Assembly (NCBI RefSeq): GCF_019160155.1
Contig: NZ_JAFNIH010000006.1
Location: 1 to 64,000 of the forward strand
Direction of reading: 5' to 3'
From: Pinisolibacter aquiterrae
GTDB lineage: Bacteria; Pseudomonadota; Alphaproteobacteria; Rhizobiales; Ancalomicrobiaceae
DNA length: 64,000 nt
Shown one piece after another: positions 1 through 7,556 of this stretch (the stretch's first letter is position 1; each line of letters opens with the position of its first letter). Made by a program: the position numbers and the translations under genes. The notes under the pieces are model-generated. The model was given only the letters and a program-made list of their open reading frames with translations, was not told where the DNA came from and made no database searches.

Positions 1-101
1 ACAACACCCTCCGCCCCCATTCGAGCCTCGGCGGCCTCGCGCCGTCGGTGTTCGCCACCCGGTCCGATCAGGGCCAGATCACCGCCGGACCAAACTTATG
101 A
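1..101 (+). CDS. IS3-family transposase (orfB), C-terminal fragment cut by window edge
   Basis: An open frame entering from before base 1 (codons from base 3, stop TGA at 99-101) encodes about 32 residues containing the run NTLRPHSSLGG. The RPHSSLG motif is the hallmark of the C-terminal end of IS3-family integrase-core (DDE) transposases, just past the catalytic domain. The rest of the protein lies outside the window, so intactness cannot be judged. The IS end may lie near base 133, where the reverse strand begins TGGACCTGACG; IS3 ends start with TG. That boundary is inference. It marks the left edge as mobile or accessory DNA. Confidence 0.75.
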   Translation, partial: NTLRPHSSLGGLAPSVFATRSDQGQITAGPNL

Positions 102-478
102 CCGGCAGGAAAATGGGGAGCACGTCAGGTCCAATGGCAGTCGCCGGGTACGGCGCACGCGGACCCGCCGTGGTCGACCGAGAGCGCGAGCCGAGTCGGG
201 TTCGGCTGATGCCTGCGCTCCATGGAGAGAAGTAATCTCCCAAATACCGCTACATATCCACATCGTAAGCGATTGAAATACAAGATGCAGTACATCGATG
301 ACCATTTGCTCCCGCTACAGAGACGGGGCGGATCACCGTCGCTGTACCGAACTCCCGCGATTCGAAGCAAAAGACGGGGTAAATTTGCGATCTTACCGAC
401 TGATTTCATAGTATTGACTCGGAATTGAGACGCTTTTTTTGATAGAAGAGTACGCAATTAATACCCGGAGAGTGTGGT
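102..478. other. Intergenic stretch after the transposase
   Basis: No convincing gene is seen here. The first 120 bases are G+C-rich and may include the end of the insertion sequence. From about 230 the DNA becomes clearly richer in A+T than the rest of the window, as in transferred or promoter DNA. A TTGACT hexamer at 414-419 followed by TTGATA at 439-444 (19-base spacing) is a weak promoter candidate for the gene at 479. Confidence 0.4.
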
Positions 479-937
479 ATGCGACTGAATACACAAATTG
501 AATGCGCGAATAGTAAGCTTTTCTATCTGCGAGATGTTGTTTCAAACGACGAGACATTGGTCTTTGCGGGTGCGAGCGGCCGTCTGGCGTTCATTCGCCA
601 CGACTACGTCGACGAGGGCGATGAAATCGGCACCTCACATGCGGTGGTGATCGGGGGTGACGAGCCTCCCCTGTTCCCTCTGACGGCAGCTCCATCCATA
701 GCGGTCACGTTGCATCAGGGGGCGGACGGGCTGCCGCCTCTCGCCGGTCCCGAGATGATCGACACGGCCGCCGCCGAGCGACTCGGGCGCGATCGACGCG
801 GGTCTGATGTCGTCATCGGGCGCACGGAGGAGGGGATCTTGTGGGCGGTAACGGCGGGCGGATCGGAACCAGAGTTCCCGTGCACGTCGCGCGGCGCCGG
901 ATCGGTGCTCACCCTCGGACGGGCGGTCGAGGTCTGA
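479..937 (+). CDS. Unknown protein, 152 aa
   Basis: I do not recognise this protein. The start is supported by GGAG eight bases upstream of the ATG. There is no signal peptide or membrane segment; the composition is acidic, with many Gly and Pro. The first 35 codons are A+T-rich (asparagine, threonine, isoleucine and phenylalanine codons), while the rest matches the host's high G+C. This suggests either a foreign 5' end or a chimera. The stop codon lies inside the first copy of the 13-nt repeat found just downstream. Its position beside a transposase fragment suggests accessory cargo. The reading frame is plausible but could be spurious. Confidence 0.45.
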   Translation: MRLNTQIECANSKLFYLRDVVSNDETLVFAGASGRLAFIRHDYVDEGDEIGTSHAVVIGGDEPPLFPLTAAPSIAVTLHQGADGLPPLAGPEMIDTAAAERLGRDRRGSDVVIGRTEEGILWAVTAGGSEPEFPCTSRGAGSVLTLGRAVEV

Positions 938-1126
938 CCTCAACCTCCCCTTCTTTAGGATCTGAACTGAACCCTTCGGTCTGAACTGAACCGGGTGGAT
1001 GGAGGGTGGAGATCTGGACTGAACCACAGTGAGGAAGGTGTGAGTCTGCACTGAACCCTTCGGTCTGAACTCAACTGGGGAGGTCTACACTGAACCGGGT
1101 GGATGGAGGATGTGGGTCTGAAGTCC
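933..1126. repeat. Degenerate 13-nt repeat cluster, consensus TCTGAACTGAACC
   Basis: Copies lie at 933-945, 961-973, 980-992, 1013-1025, 1045-1057, 1064-1076 and 1084-1096, with a partial copy at 1117-1126. Outliers lie at 1215-1227 and 1651-1663. Copies differ from the consensus at zero to three positions. Spacers alternate between a short type (CTTCGG or GGGGAGG, 6-7 bases) and a longer type starting GGGTGGATGGAGG. A higher-order unit (two repeats plus GGGTGGATGGAGG) is therefore itself repeated. The array begins within the stop codon of the upstream frame. No protein-coding explanation is visible. Confidence 0.8.
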
Positions 1127-1276
1127 ACAGGGGATGGGGTGATGGTGTTCGCGCGCGTTGGGAAGGGCCATCGCGGAGCGCGGGTTCAGATCAGAGAAAG
1201 AGAAAATTCTTCCGTCTGACCTCATCCAGTAAAATTACCATTCACTATCGAGCGCTCCCACCCTCGGTCTTCCCCA

Positions 1277-1374
1277 GAAAAAATAACTTGGCTGCGGCAT
1301 TCTTCAATTCAGAGAATATCCCAACTTCCTGAAATAAGGAAAAACAAAGAATACCGCAGCTAAGTTTTCTTTTT
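1277..1374. repeat. 28-bp inverted repeat with a 42-base loop
   Basis: The left arm 1277-1304 and right arm 1347-1374 are reverse complements at most positions; the inner 19 bases (ACTTGGCTGCGGCATTCTT against ACTTAGCTGCGGTATTCTT) differ at two. The loop contains a small hairpin TTCCT...AGGAA. It could form a cruciform or a long RNA hairpin, or be the ends of a very small insertion element. Confidence 0.75.
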
Positions 1375-1479
1375 GATTCATAGAGAGAGTAGAGAGACCT
1401 CCAAATAGTAATAGTAATTTACTTTTTGGTCTAGAAGACCATTTTTGCCTTACGGCAGAACACGTTAGCCAAATGGTAG

Positions 1480-1501
1480 ACCCCCAAATCGGGGTGTTTT
1501 T
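1480..1501 (+). terminator. Candidate intrinsic terminator
   Basis: The stem ACCCC (1480-1484) pairs with GGGGT (1491-1495) around CAAATC and is followed by GTTTTT. It is nested inside a wider inverted repeat, AATGGTAG...CTACCATT. No gene ends just upstream, so it would terminate an untranslated transcript of this island if functional. Confidence 0.45.
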
Positions 1502-1548
1502 CCAATAGTAACGACCTACCATTCCTACTACCGAAATTACTACATCGG

Positions 1549-1589
1549 CAGATTGTGGCAAAATCCCGGCGAAAGCGTGCCACAATCTG
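1549..1589. repeat. Perfect 12-bp inverted repeat
   Basis: CAGATTGTGGCA at 1549-1560 is exactly mirrored by TGCCACAATCTG at 1578-1589, with a 17-base loop. It is one of several strong hairpins in the A+T-rich island and has no associated gene. Confidence 0.75.
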
Positions 1590-1714
1590 AACACAATCAG
1601 AGGAATCCGAGGGTCTTTTGTGACAGTTGGTTTTCTCGGACATTCTTCGATCTGAACTCAACCTCGCGCAGCCTCGATTCCATGCTTCGGGCGATTTCGC
1701 CTCTCGGCGGATTT

Positions 1715-1759
1715 CAAATGGTAGGAATAGTAATGATCTACTACTATTTCTACCTTTTG
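1715..1759. repeat. 18-bp inverted repeat
   Basis: Arms 1715-1732 and 1742-1759 pair at 16 of 18 positions around a 9-base loop (ATGATCTAC). The arms contain GGTAGGAATAGTA against TACTATTTCTACC. The motif GGTAG/CTACC also occurs in the outer stem around 1474-1523, so these hairpins may be related. Confidence 0.7.
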
Positions 1760-2139
1760 GTTTTGTCCTCTTACTATTTCTCGAAATGGCGGTTTTTTAG
1801 AAAAAAGTTGCGTTCATATTGAGTTTATAAGAATTTTTATCCAGAAGCCTCCGCGTCTTCGATAGGCGGCCTGCCTCCGAATGAGCGCTGGTCGCGTCGT
1901 GAAAACCCTGAATTTCGGCCTATTGATATCATTGGGTTTTTCCGCGAACCCCTTCTTTTCGTCGGAAGATTATTCTACGCAACATAGAGCGTGATGCGGA
2001 AAGAATTTCTAACAAGGGGCGCCACAGGCGGTGTCGCTGGAAATTCCTTCCATTCGGCGCATGGCCGCCGCATGGGTAAGCCTCGGGCGTCGCGCTCGCC
2101 GTTGGATTCGCTCACCGTGAGAGAAGGGACGACGCGAAG

Positions 2140-2433
2140 TCACTCCGCCGCCGCAGGCGCGACCGTGATCTTCAACCCGAGCGCGGCGACCACCTTTCGA
2201 ATGGTCTCATGGCGCGGATGCGCGCCCGGTGCGAGGGCCTTGTAGAGGCTTTCCCGTCCGAGGCCGGACGCCTTCGCCACCTGCGCCATGCCCTTTGCCT
2301 TCGCCACATCGGCCAAGGCAGAAAGGAACACGTCGGGGTTGGAATCTTCGAGGCAGGCCGCGAGGTATTCGGCCATCACCTCTTCGTCGTCGAGGTAGTC
2401 GGAGGCATCGAAGGGGGCTAGTTTGTCGGTCAT
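2140..2433 (-). CDS. Antitoxin, HI1420/HigA-type (97 aa)
   Basis: Antitoxin half of a type II toxin-antitoxin pair. Its start overlaps the toxin stop by four bases (ATGA), so the order is toxin then antitoxin, as in higBA and HI1419-HI1420 modules. The N-terminus (FDASDYLDDEE) and the helix-turn-helix around residues 45-90 (VAKASGLGRESLYKALAPGAHP) match the HI1420 addiction-module antidote family, which binds DNA and represses its own operon. Length is normal and the frame intact. A palindrome upstream of the toxin (2742-2757) is the obvious operator. Confidence 0.85.
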   Translation of the reverse strand: MTDKLAPFDASDYLDDEEVMAEYLAACLEDSNPDVFLSALADVAKAKGMAQVAKASGLGRESLYKALAPGAHPRHETIRKVVAALGLKITVAPAAAE

Positions 2434-2732
2434 CGATCTGTCCTCAACTCTCGCGCCAATTCCCTGGCGCGTCGAATGTCCCGGTCCTGCGAGGACTTGT
2501 CGCCGCCGCAGAGGAGAACGTAGACGACGGCTTCATGACGCACGAAGTAGACGCGATATCCCGGCCCGAAATGCACCCGCATCTCGCTCACGCCGTCTCC
2601 GATCGGTTCGCAGTCGCCGAAGTTGCCGGCTTCCGCCGACTTGATCCGGGCGAGGATGCGAGCCTTCCCCCTTGCATCGCGCAGGCGGCGAAGCCAATCG
2701 TCAAAGTCCGCGTGGCGGATGAAGGTGTTCAT
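2430..2732 (-). CDS. Toxin, HI1419/HigB-like RelE-ParE superfamily (100 aa)
   Basis: Killer partner of the downstream antitoxin. RelE/ParE-fold proteins of the HI1419 (phage Gp49-like) family usually act as mRNA interferases. The characteristic middle, SEMRVHFGPGYRVYFVR, and the end VVYVLLCGGDKSSQDRDI are present. The start at 2732 was chosen because it gives the family's normal length. A longer upstream frame exists but lacks homology and would read through the operator palindrome. No good Shine-Dalgarno is visible, which is common in such modules. Confidence 0.85.
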   Translation of the reverse strand: MNTFIRHADFDDWLRRLRDARGKARILARIKSAEAGNFGDCEPIGDGVSEMRVHFGPGYRVYFVRHEAVVYVLLCGGDKSSQDRDIRRARELARELRTDR

Positions 2733-2741
2733 GAGGAGAAT

Positions 2742-2757
2742 GTATCCTATTGGATAC
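2742..2757. promoter_or_regulatory. Operator palindrome of the toxin-antitoxin operon
   Basis: GTATCC-TATT-GGATAC is a perfect 6-bp-arm palindrome ten bases upstream of the toxin start. Its position suits autorepression by the HTH antitoxin. This is an inference from location and symmetry. Confidence 0.6.
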
Positions 2758-2960
2758 GATTCCTCAATCCGAAAGACGCCGTTCGATGCGCGCGGCAGCG
2801 ATGAGGGTTCGCTCTGTCGCCCTTCGATTTCGGGGCCTCGGAATCCCCCTTTGACTCCGGGGCGTCTTCCGTTCCAGCATGGTCGAGGTCCCTTCGGCCC
2901 GTCGCCGAACACTGTTACACCAGACACCGGGGGCAAGACGTCAGGCCGTTGAAATGCAAA

Positions 2961-2997
2961 GGGAATTTCGAACAAACTCGAAAATCCCCTCAGCTCC
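2961..2997. repeat. Partial copy of the 127-bp three-hairpin element
   Basis: GGGAATTTCGA (2961-2971) pairs with TCGAAAATCCC (2978-2988), one mismatch, followed by CAGCTC. This resembles the third hairpin and tail of the three full elements (inner TTTCGA...TCGAAA, then AGCTC). The first two hairpins and the terminal GGTAT are missing. Confidence 0.45.
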
Positions 2998-3130
2998 ACC
3001 AATTCTCCTCCGATCTTCGCCGTATGATCTTCGATGCCGCCTGCGCCGAGGCCTCCTTGCGCGTATGCGTTCTCCATCCGCGCATCGCATCTCGGTGCGT
3101 CGAGGGCGCGCATCGCGTCCGGGGCTTCTC

Positions 3131-3167
3131 TCCCGTCGAGGCGTCGTCGGGCGGCGTCTCGACGGGA
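3131..3167 (-). terminator. Hairpin downstream of the YfeH-like gene
   Basis: TCCCGTCGAG and CTCGACGGGA form a perfect 10-bp stem seven bases beyond the transporter stop codon. There is no T-tract, so it may stabilise the 3' end rather than terminate transcription. Confidence 0.45.
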
Positions 3168-3174
3168 GCGAGGG

Positions 3175-4164
3175 TCACTCGGCCGGGGCGGTGGCGGGGG
3201 CGGTGGCGGGGGCGTGGGCGGCGTAGCGTTGGGCGAGCATCGCGCAGACCATCAGCTGCATCTGATGGAAGATCATCAGCGGCAGCACCAATAGGCCCAT
3301 GTCGAGGCCGGCGAACAGGATGGTCGCCATCGGAACGCCGCTCGCGAGACTCTTCTTCGATCCGCACATGACGATCGCGATCTCGTCCTCGCGCGAGAAG
3401 CCGAGGAGGCGGGCGACGCCGGTCGTCGCCGTCAGCGCCACGCCCAGAAGTCCGGCGAGGACCACCAGGAGCAGCGCCAGCATGCCGGGGGTGACGGTGT
3501 GCCAGATGCCGCCGAGGACGGCGTGGCCGAAGGCCAGATAGACGACCCCGAGGATGGAGCCGCGATCGAAATAGGACAGGACCTTGGCATTGCGGCGGAT
3601 CCACGGGCCGATCCACGGCTGCGCCAGCTGGCCGAGGACGAAGGGCAGCAGCAGCTGTTCGAAGATCCCGACGACCGCGTCGCCGGAGACCGTCACGCCG
3701 GAGGTGTGGAGGACCACGGCGGCCAGGACCGGCGTCGCGAAGATCCCGACGAAGTTGGAGAGCGAGGCCGCGCACACGGCGGCGGCGACGTTGCCGCGGG
3801 CGATCGAGGTGAAGGCGATCGACGACTGAACCGTCGACGGGAGAATGGCCAGATAGACGATGCCGGCGGTCATCTCCGGCGGCAGGCCCGGCATCCACGC
3901 GCGAATCGACAGACCCAGGATCGGGAACAGAACGAAGGTCGCGGCGAGGATCAGGAGGTGCAGGCGCCAGTGCAACAGGCTCGAGACGACCGCCGCGCGC
4001 GAGAGCTTGGCGCCGTGCATGAAGAAGAGGAGCGCGATCGCCACCTTCACGGCCTGGTTCAGCGCGACCTCGACCGTGCCGGTCGCGGGTAGGAAGGTGG
4101 CGACGACCACCGCTCCGGCGATGGCGAGCGTGAAATTGTCGGGGCGCAGGCGGGCGAGATTCAT
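3175..4164 (-). CDS. BASS-superfamily Na+-dependent transporter, YfeH-like (329 aa)
   Basis: Integral membrane protein of the bile acid:sodium symporter (SBF/P7) fold, with about ten hydrophobic helices from residue 10 to 315. Segments such as LLFFMHGAKLSR, LPSTVQSSIAFTSIARGN and CGSKKSLASGVPMA match the YfeH branch, whose substrate is unknown. The start at 4164 gives the family length and lies just before the first helix. The last residues are an Ala-Pro-Thr repeat encoded by short tandem GGCGGGGGC units. It is divergent from a GntR regulator, which probably controls it. Exported or imported organic acids are possible substrates but unproven. Confidence 0.85.
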   Translation of the reverse strand: MNLARLRPDNFTLAIAGAVVVATFLPATGTVEVALNQAVKVAIALLFFMHGAKLSRAAVVSSLLHWRLHLLILAATFVLFPILGLSIRAWMPGLPPEMTAGIVYLAILPSTVQSSIAFTSIARGNVAAAVCAASLSNFVGIFATPVLAAVVLHTSGVTVSGDAVVGIFEQLLLPFVLGQLAQPWIGPWIRRNAKVLSYFDRGSILGVVYLAFGHAVLGGIWHTVTPGMLALLLVVLAGLLGVALTATTGVARLLGFSREDEIAIVMCGSKKSLASGVPMATILFAGLDMGLLVLPLMIFHQMQLMVCAMLAQRYAAHAPATAPATAPAE

Positions 4165-4321
4165 GGTGGGACCCGTGATGTCGGCGGTTCGCCGGCGCGG
4201 AGCGCGTGGGCGACCGGGAGGTGAGGCACAGCCGGGGCTTCGCGATCGAGGGCCGGGGCGACCACATCGCCTCTGGGAAGGGACGTCGAGGTCGGTTATG
4301 GTTCTGCATCGCAAAGATGGT

Positions 4322-4351
4322 ATATGTATGCATATGGTGCATTCAATATGC
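4322..4351. promoter_or_regulatory. Candidate GntR operator in the divergent promoter
   Basis: Two overlapping symmetric motifs occur: ATATG-TATG-CATAT (4322-4335), and GCATAT (4330-4335) mirrored by ATATGC (4346-4351) after ten bases. They lie between the YfeH-like gene and the GntR gene and are A+T-rich against the background, as expected of an operator. They overlap the first possible start codons of the regulator. Confidence 0.45.
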
Positions 4352-5058
4352 AAGAAGACGATGCGGGCATGGCCGACGACTCCCTTCTCGACATCGGTCC
4401 GACCTCGGTCGGTCCCACGGCGGATCGGCTCTATGCGGCGATCGTCGATCAGATCATCGACGGGGGGCTGAGGCCGGGCGATGCCTTGAACGAGGTGGCG
4501 CTCGCCGAACGGTTCGGCGTGTCGCGGACGCCGGTGCGCGAGGCGGTGCAGCGGTTGGCGATGGCCGGTCTCGCCGAACGGGGCGCGCGGCGTTCCTTTC
4601 GAGTGCGCCGCCTGCCGCCGGCCGAGCTCGGTGACCTGCTCGAGGCCCTGTGCGAGATCGAGGCGGTGTGCGCGCGGCTCGGCGCGGCGCGGATGAGCGA
4701 GGTCGAGCGGCAGGAGCTCGAGGCCTGCGTGCGCGAGGGCGCCGAGGCGGCGGCCGCGGGGGACGGCGAGGCCTATGCACGCCTCAACGCGCGCTTCCAC
4801 CAGCTCGTCTTCGACAGCGCTCGCAACGATCATCTGAAGGAGGTGGCGGGGCAGCTGCGGGTGCGCGCCGCGCCCTATCGCGAGGCGCAGTTCCGCCAGA
4901 CCGATCGCCTCGCATCGTCCCAAGCGGAGCACGAGGGCATTCTCGCCGCGGTCCTCGCCAAGGACCCGGACGCGGCGCAGGCGGCGATGATGCTCCACGT
5001 CGCCAGTTCCTCGCTCAACATCCGGCGCATGCTGGATCCCTCGGCGCCGAAGCGGTGA
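4348..5058 (+). CDS. GntR-family regulator, FadR/FCD subfamily
   Basis: Winged helix-turn-helix at residues about 20-85, with the GntR signature LNEVALAERFGVSRTPVREAVQRL, then an all-helical FCD ligand-binding domain. The FCD domain has the usual Asp/His metal-site region (ARFHQLVFDSARND and EHEGILAAVLAKD). Such proteins respond to small carboxylates. ATG 4348 lies inside the candidate operator and has no Shine-Dalgarno; ATG 4369 (MADDS) is an equally good start. It is divergent from the YfeH-like transporter, its likely target, and is followed by another GntR gene. Confidence 0.88.
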   Translation: MQEDDAGMADDSLLDIGPTSVGPTADRLYAAIVDQIIDGGLRPGDALNEVALAERFGVSRTPVREAVQRLAMAGLAERGARRSFRVRRLPPAELGDLLEALCEIEAVCARLGAARMSEVERQELEACVREGAEAAAAGDGEAYARLNARFHQLVFDSARNDHLKEVAGQLRVRAAPYREAQFRQTDRLASSQAEHEGILAAVLAKDPDAAQAAMMLHVASSSLNIRRMLDPSAPKR

Positions 5059-5170
5059 GCGTTCCGAACGTTGTGTTCTCCACCGCATGACAAATCTGCC
5101 CAATCGTTGGTCAAGAGTGGTTTCTGGTCATTTTCCGCCTTGACGGGATCTCTCTTTCGCGATGGACTGA

Positions 5171-5187
5171 ACCAATCGAAAATTGGT
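5171..5187. promoter_or_regulatory. Candidate operator of the second GntR gene
   Basis: ACCAAT-CGAAA-ATTGGT is an exact inverted repeat 13 bases before the GTG start at 5200. The preceding 100 bases are A+T-richer and include two TGGTC direct repeats. Autoregulation by the FadR-type protein is the simplest reading. Confidence 0.4.
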
Positions 5188-5199
5188 GCGGGCCATTCC

Positions 5200-5916
5200 G
5201 TGACGGACGATCGAGACAATTCCAACGTCGCCCTGGAGCGCCTGCGTGACCTGTTGCGGTCGGGCCGCTTCGCCGCCGGCGCGCGTCTGCCGACCGAGCG
5301 GAGCCTCGCCGAGGAGTTCGACGTCGGCCGGCGCTCGGTGCGACGGGCGCTCGAGGTGCTCGAGGCGGAGGGGCTGGTGTGGCGCCGTCAGGGGTCGGGG
5401 ACCTTCGCCGGGACGCGCCCGGCCGAGCCCTACGACGATCTCGGCGTGCTCGTCGCCGGCACCGACGCGATGGAGGTGATGGAGGTGCGGTTGCGTCTCG
5501 AGCCGCAGCTCGCCCAGCTCGCGGCGTTGCGGGCCGGCCCCGCCGACATTCGCGGCATGTACGATCTGATCGCCAAGATCGACGAATGCGTCGACGCCGA
5601 CGGGCGCGAGCTCTGGGACGGGGCGCTGCATCGCCAGATCGCGCGTTGCGCGAACAACAAGCTGCTGCTGGTGCTGTTCGACGTGATGAACCGCGTCCGG
5701 CAGGAGCCGGCGTGGCAGAAGATCCGCGAACAGGCGCGCTCCGCCGCCAAGACGCGGCCGGTCACCCACGATCAGCATCTGGCGATCATCGACGCGATCG
5801 CCGCGCGCGATCCGCTCGGCGCCGCCGAGGCGATGCGCCGTCACCTTCTGACGCTCCAGGAGAGCCTCGTGCGCGCCACCTCGCACGACCCGCTCGCGGA
5901 GCGCTCGCACACCTGA
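5200..5916 (+). CDS. GntR-family regulator, FadR/FCD subfamily, of the peptide operon
   Basis: DNA-binding wing at residues about 10-70 (RLPTERSLAEEFDVGRRSVR) and an FCD domain ending near residue 230. The motifs VRLRLEPQLAQLAALRA and HDQHLAIIDAIAARD fit FadR-type effector domains. GTG 5200 was preferred over an upstream in-frame ATG at 5071, because the intervening bases look like a promoter and contain an inverted repeat. It stands 62 bases before the peptide transporter operon on the same strand and probably controls it. Confidence 0.85.
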   Translation: MTDDRDNSNVALERLRDLLRSGRFAAGARLPTERSLAEEFDVGRRSVRRALEVLEAEGLVWRRQGSGTFAGTRPAEPYDDLGVLVAGTDAMEVMEVRLRLEPQLAQLAALRAGPADIRGMYDLIAKIDECVDADGRELWDGALHRQIARCANNKLLLVLFDVMNRVRQEPAWQKIREQARSAAKTRPVTHDQHLAIIDAIAARDPLGAAEAMRRHLLTLQESLVRATSHDPLAERSHT

Positions 5917-5978
5917 GACCACGAGACACGCGGCTCCGTCGGGGGCTCGGCGCGATGGAAGACGAAGAGGAGAAGGGT

Positions 5979-7487
5979 ATGACGAAACTACGATTTCTGG
6001 CGACGGCCCTGGCGGGCGCGCTGTTCGCGGCCCCTGCCTTCGCCGCGGACCTCAAGATCGGTCTCGCCGAAGATCCGGACATGCTCGATCCCGCGCAGTC
6101 GCGCACCTTCGTCGGCCGCATCGTCTATACGGCGATGTGCGACAAGCTCGTCGACGTATCGCCCGGCCTCGAGATCGTGCCGCAGCTCGCCACCGAATGG
6201 GCGTGGTCGGGTGAGGGCAAGGTCCTCACCATGAAGCTCCGGTCGGGCGTCAAGTTCCACGACGGCACCGACATGGACGCCGCCGCGGTGGTGGCGACGA
6301 TCGAACGCAACATGAAGATGCCGGAATCGCGCCGCAAGAGCGAACTCTCCTCGGTGGAGAGCGTCGCCGCGACCGGCCCGCTCGAGGTCGCCTTCAAGCT
6401 GAAGCAGCCCGACGCGACGCTCCTCGCCCAGCTCTCCGACCGCGCCGGCATGATCGTGTCGCCGAAGGCGGCGGCCGCGCTCGGCGCCAATTTCTCCAGC
6501 CATCCGGTCTGCGCCGGTCCGTTCAAGTTCGTCGAGCGCATCCAGCAGGATCGCATCGTGCTCGAGAAGTTCGCCGACTATTGGAACAAGGACCAGATCC
6601 ACTTCGACAAGGTGACCTATCTGCCGATCGTCGATTCGACCGTGCGTCTCGCCAATCTGCGCGCCGGCGACCTCGACCTGATCGAGCGCATGGTGCCGAC
6701 CGACGTGGCGACCGTGAAGGGCGATGCGAAGCTCGCCCAGGCCCAGGTGGTCAATCTCGGGTTTCTCTCGATCTACGTGAACGTCGGCCACGGCCCGCGC
6801 GCCGACAATCCGATGGGCAAGGACAAGCGGGTGCGTCAGGCCTTCTCGCTCGCCATCGATCGCGAGGCGCTGAACCAGATCGTCTACGAGGGGACCGCGC
6901 CGGCCGGCAACCAACCCTTCGCCCCGACGAGCCCGTGGTACGACAAGTCGATCCCGGTTCCCGCCCGTGACGTCACCAAGGCCAAGGCGCTCCTGAAGGC
7001 GGCCGGCTACGACCGGGTGCCGGTGGAGATGCTGATCTCCAACCAGCCGATCGTCGGCCAGATGATGCAGGCGGTGCAGGCGATGGTCGCCGAGGCCGGC
7101 TTCGACGTGACGCTGAAGACGACCGAATTCGCCACGCTTCTCAACGAGGAGACCGCCGGCAACTTCCAGACCGCGCGCACCGACTGGTCCGGCCGCGTCG
7201 ATCCGGACGGCAACATCCACCAGTTCGTCACCTGCAAGGCGGCCCTCAACGAGGTGCACTACTGCAACCCGAAGGTCGACGAACTGCTCAACGCCGCGCG
7301 GGCCTCGGTCGACACCAAGGTGCGCAAGGAGAAGTACGACGCCGCGGCCAAGATCCTCGACGACGACATGCCCTACATCTACCTCGGCCATCAGTCGTGG
7401 CTGTGGGCGTTCGACAAGAAGCTCACCGGCTTCGTGCCCTCGCCCGACGGCATGATCCGCCTGACCGGCCTCGCCAAGTCCAAGTGA
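5979..7487 (+). CDS. Peptide ABC transporter, periplasmic substrate-binding protein (502 aa)
   Basis: Family 5 extracellular solute-binding protein (DppA/OppA/GsiB type). A signal peptide spans residues 1-23 (MTKLRFLATALAGALFAAPAFA). The mature protein begins ADLKIGLAEDPDMLDPAQS and contains the typical VKFHDGTDMDAAAVVATIERN segment. The start was placed at the ATG giving a clean signal sequence, although an in-frame ATG lies 24 bases upstream. It leads an operon with two permeases, a gamma-glutamyltransferase-like enzyme and an ATPase, so a gamma-glutamyl peptide or glutathione-like ligand is plausible but unproven. A hairpin follows the stop. Confidence 0.92.
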   Translation: MTKLRFLATALAGALFAAPAFAADLKIGLAEDPDMLDPAQSRTFVGRIVYTAMCDKLVDVSPGLEIVPQLATEWAWSGEGKVLTMKLRSGVKFHDGTDMDAAAVVATIERNMKMPESRRKSELSSVESVAATGPLEVAFKLKQPDATLLAQLSDRAGMIVSPKAAAALGANFSSHPVCAGPFKFVERIQQDRIVLEKFADYWNKDQIHFDKVTYLPIVDSTVRLANLRAGDLDLIERMVPTDVATVKGDAKLAQAQVVNLGFLSIYVNVGHGPRADNPMGKDKRVRQAFSLAIDREALNQIVYEGTAPAGNQPFAPTSPWYDKSIPVPARDVTKAKALLKAAGYDRVPVEMLISNQPIVGQMMQAVQAMVAEAGFDVTLKTTEFATLLNEETAGNFQTARTDWSGRVDPDGNIHQFVTCKAALNEVHYCNPKVDELLNAARASVDTKVRKEKYDAAAKILDDDMPYIYLGHQSWLWAFDKKLTGFVPSPDGMIRLTGLAKSK

Positions 7488-7496
7488 CCGAGCCTC

Positions 7497-7522
7497 GGGA
7501 GGGGAGGTCGTCCTCTCCTCCC
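7497..7522 (+). promoter_or_regulatory. Intercistronic hairpin after the binding-protein gene
   Basis: GGGAGGGGAGG and CCTCTCCTCCC pair at 10 of 11 positions around TCGT, starting nine bases after the stop. Such structures after binding-protein genes often protect upstream mRNA, giving more binding protein than permease. Similar hairpins follow urtA and tupA in this window. Confidence 0.6.
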
Positions 7523-7556
7523 GCCTCACGTCGACCCGGTCGAGCCGGAGTGCCCG

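Larger units (their letters stand above)
938..2139. other. 1.2-kb A+T-rich non-coding island with many hairpins
   Basis: No supported gene. Composition from about 1190 to 1990 is far below the window's G+C. The stretch holds the 13-nt repeats, a 28-bp inverted repeat (1277-1374), a hairpin TGGTCT-AGA-AGACCA (about 1429-1443), a terminator-like hairpin (1480-1501), a perfect 12-bp inverted repeat (1549-1589) and an 18-bp inverted repeat (1715-1759). From about 1990 to 2139 the sequence returns to host composition without a gene. Decayed mobile DNA or structured RNA genes are both possible. Confidence 0.6.
2758..3174. other. Intergenic region between transporter and toxin genes
   Basis: About 415 bases without a supported gene. 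It contains the toxin-antitoxin promoter side, a decayed piece of the 127-bp element family (2961-2997) and a strong hairpin near the transporter stop (3131-3167). Short overlapping frames are incidental. Confidence 0.5.

Noticed and set aside
933-1126. Possible CRISPR array
   Set aside because: Repeat units are 13 nt with 6-20-nt spacers that repeat themselves; no cas genes are present.
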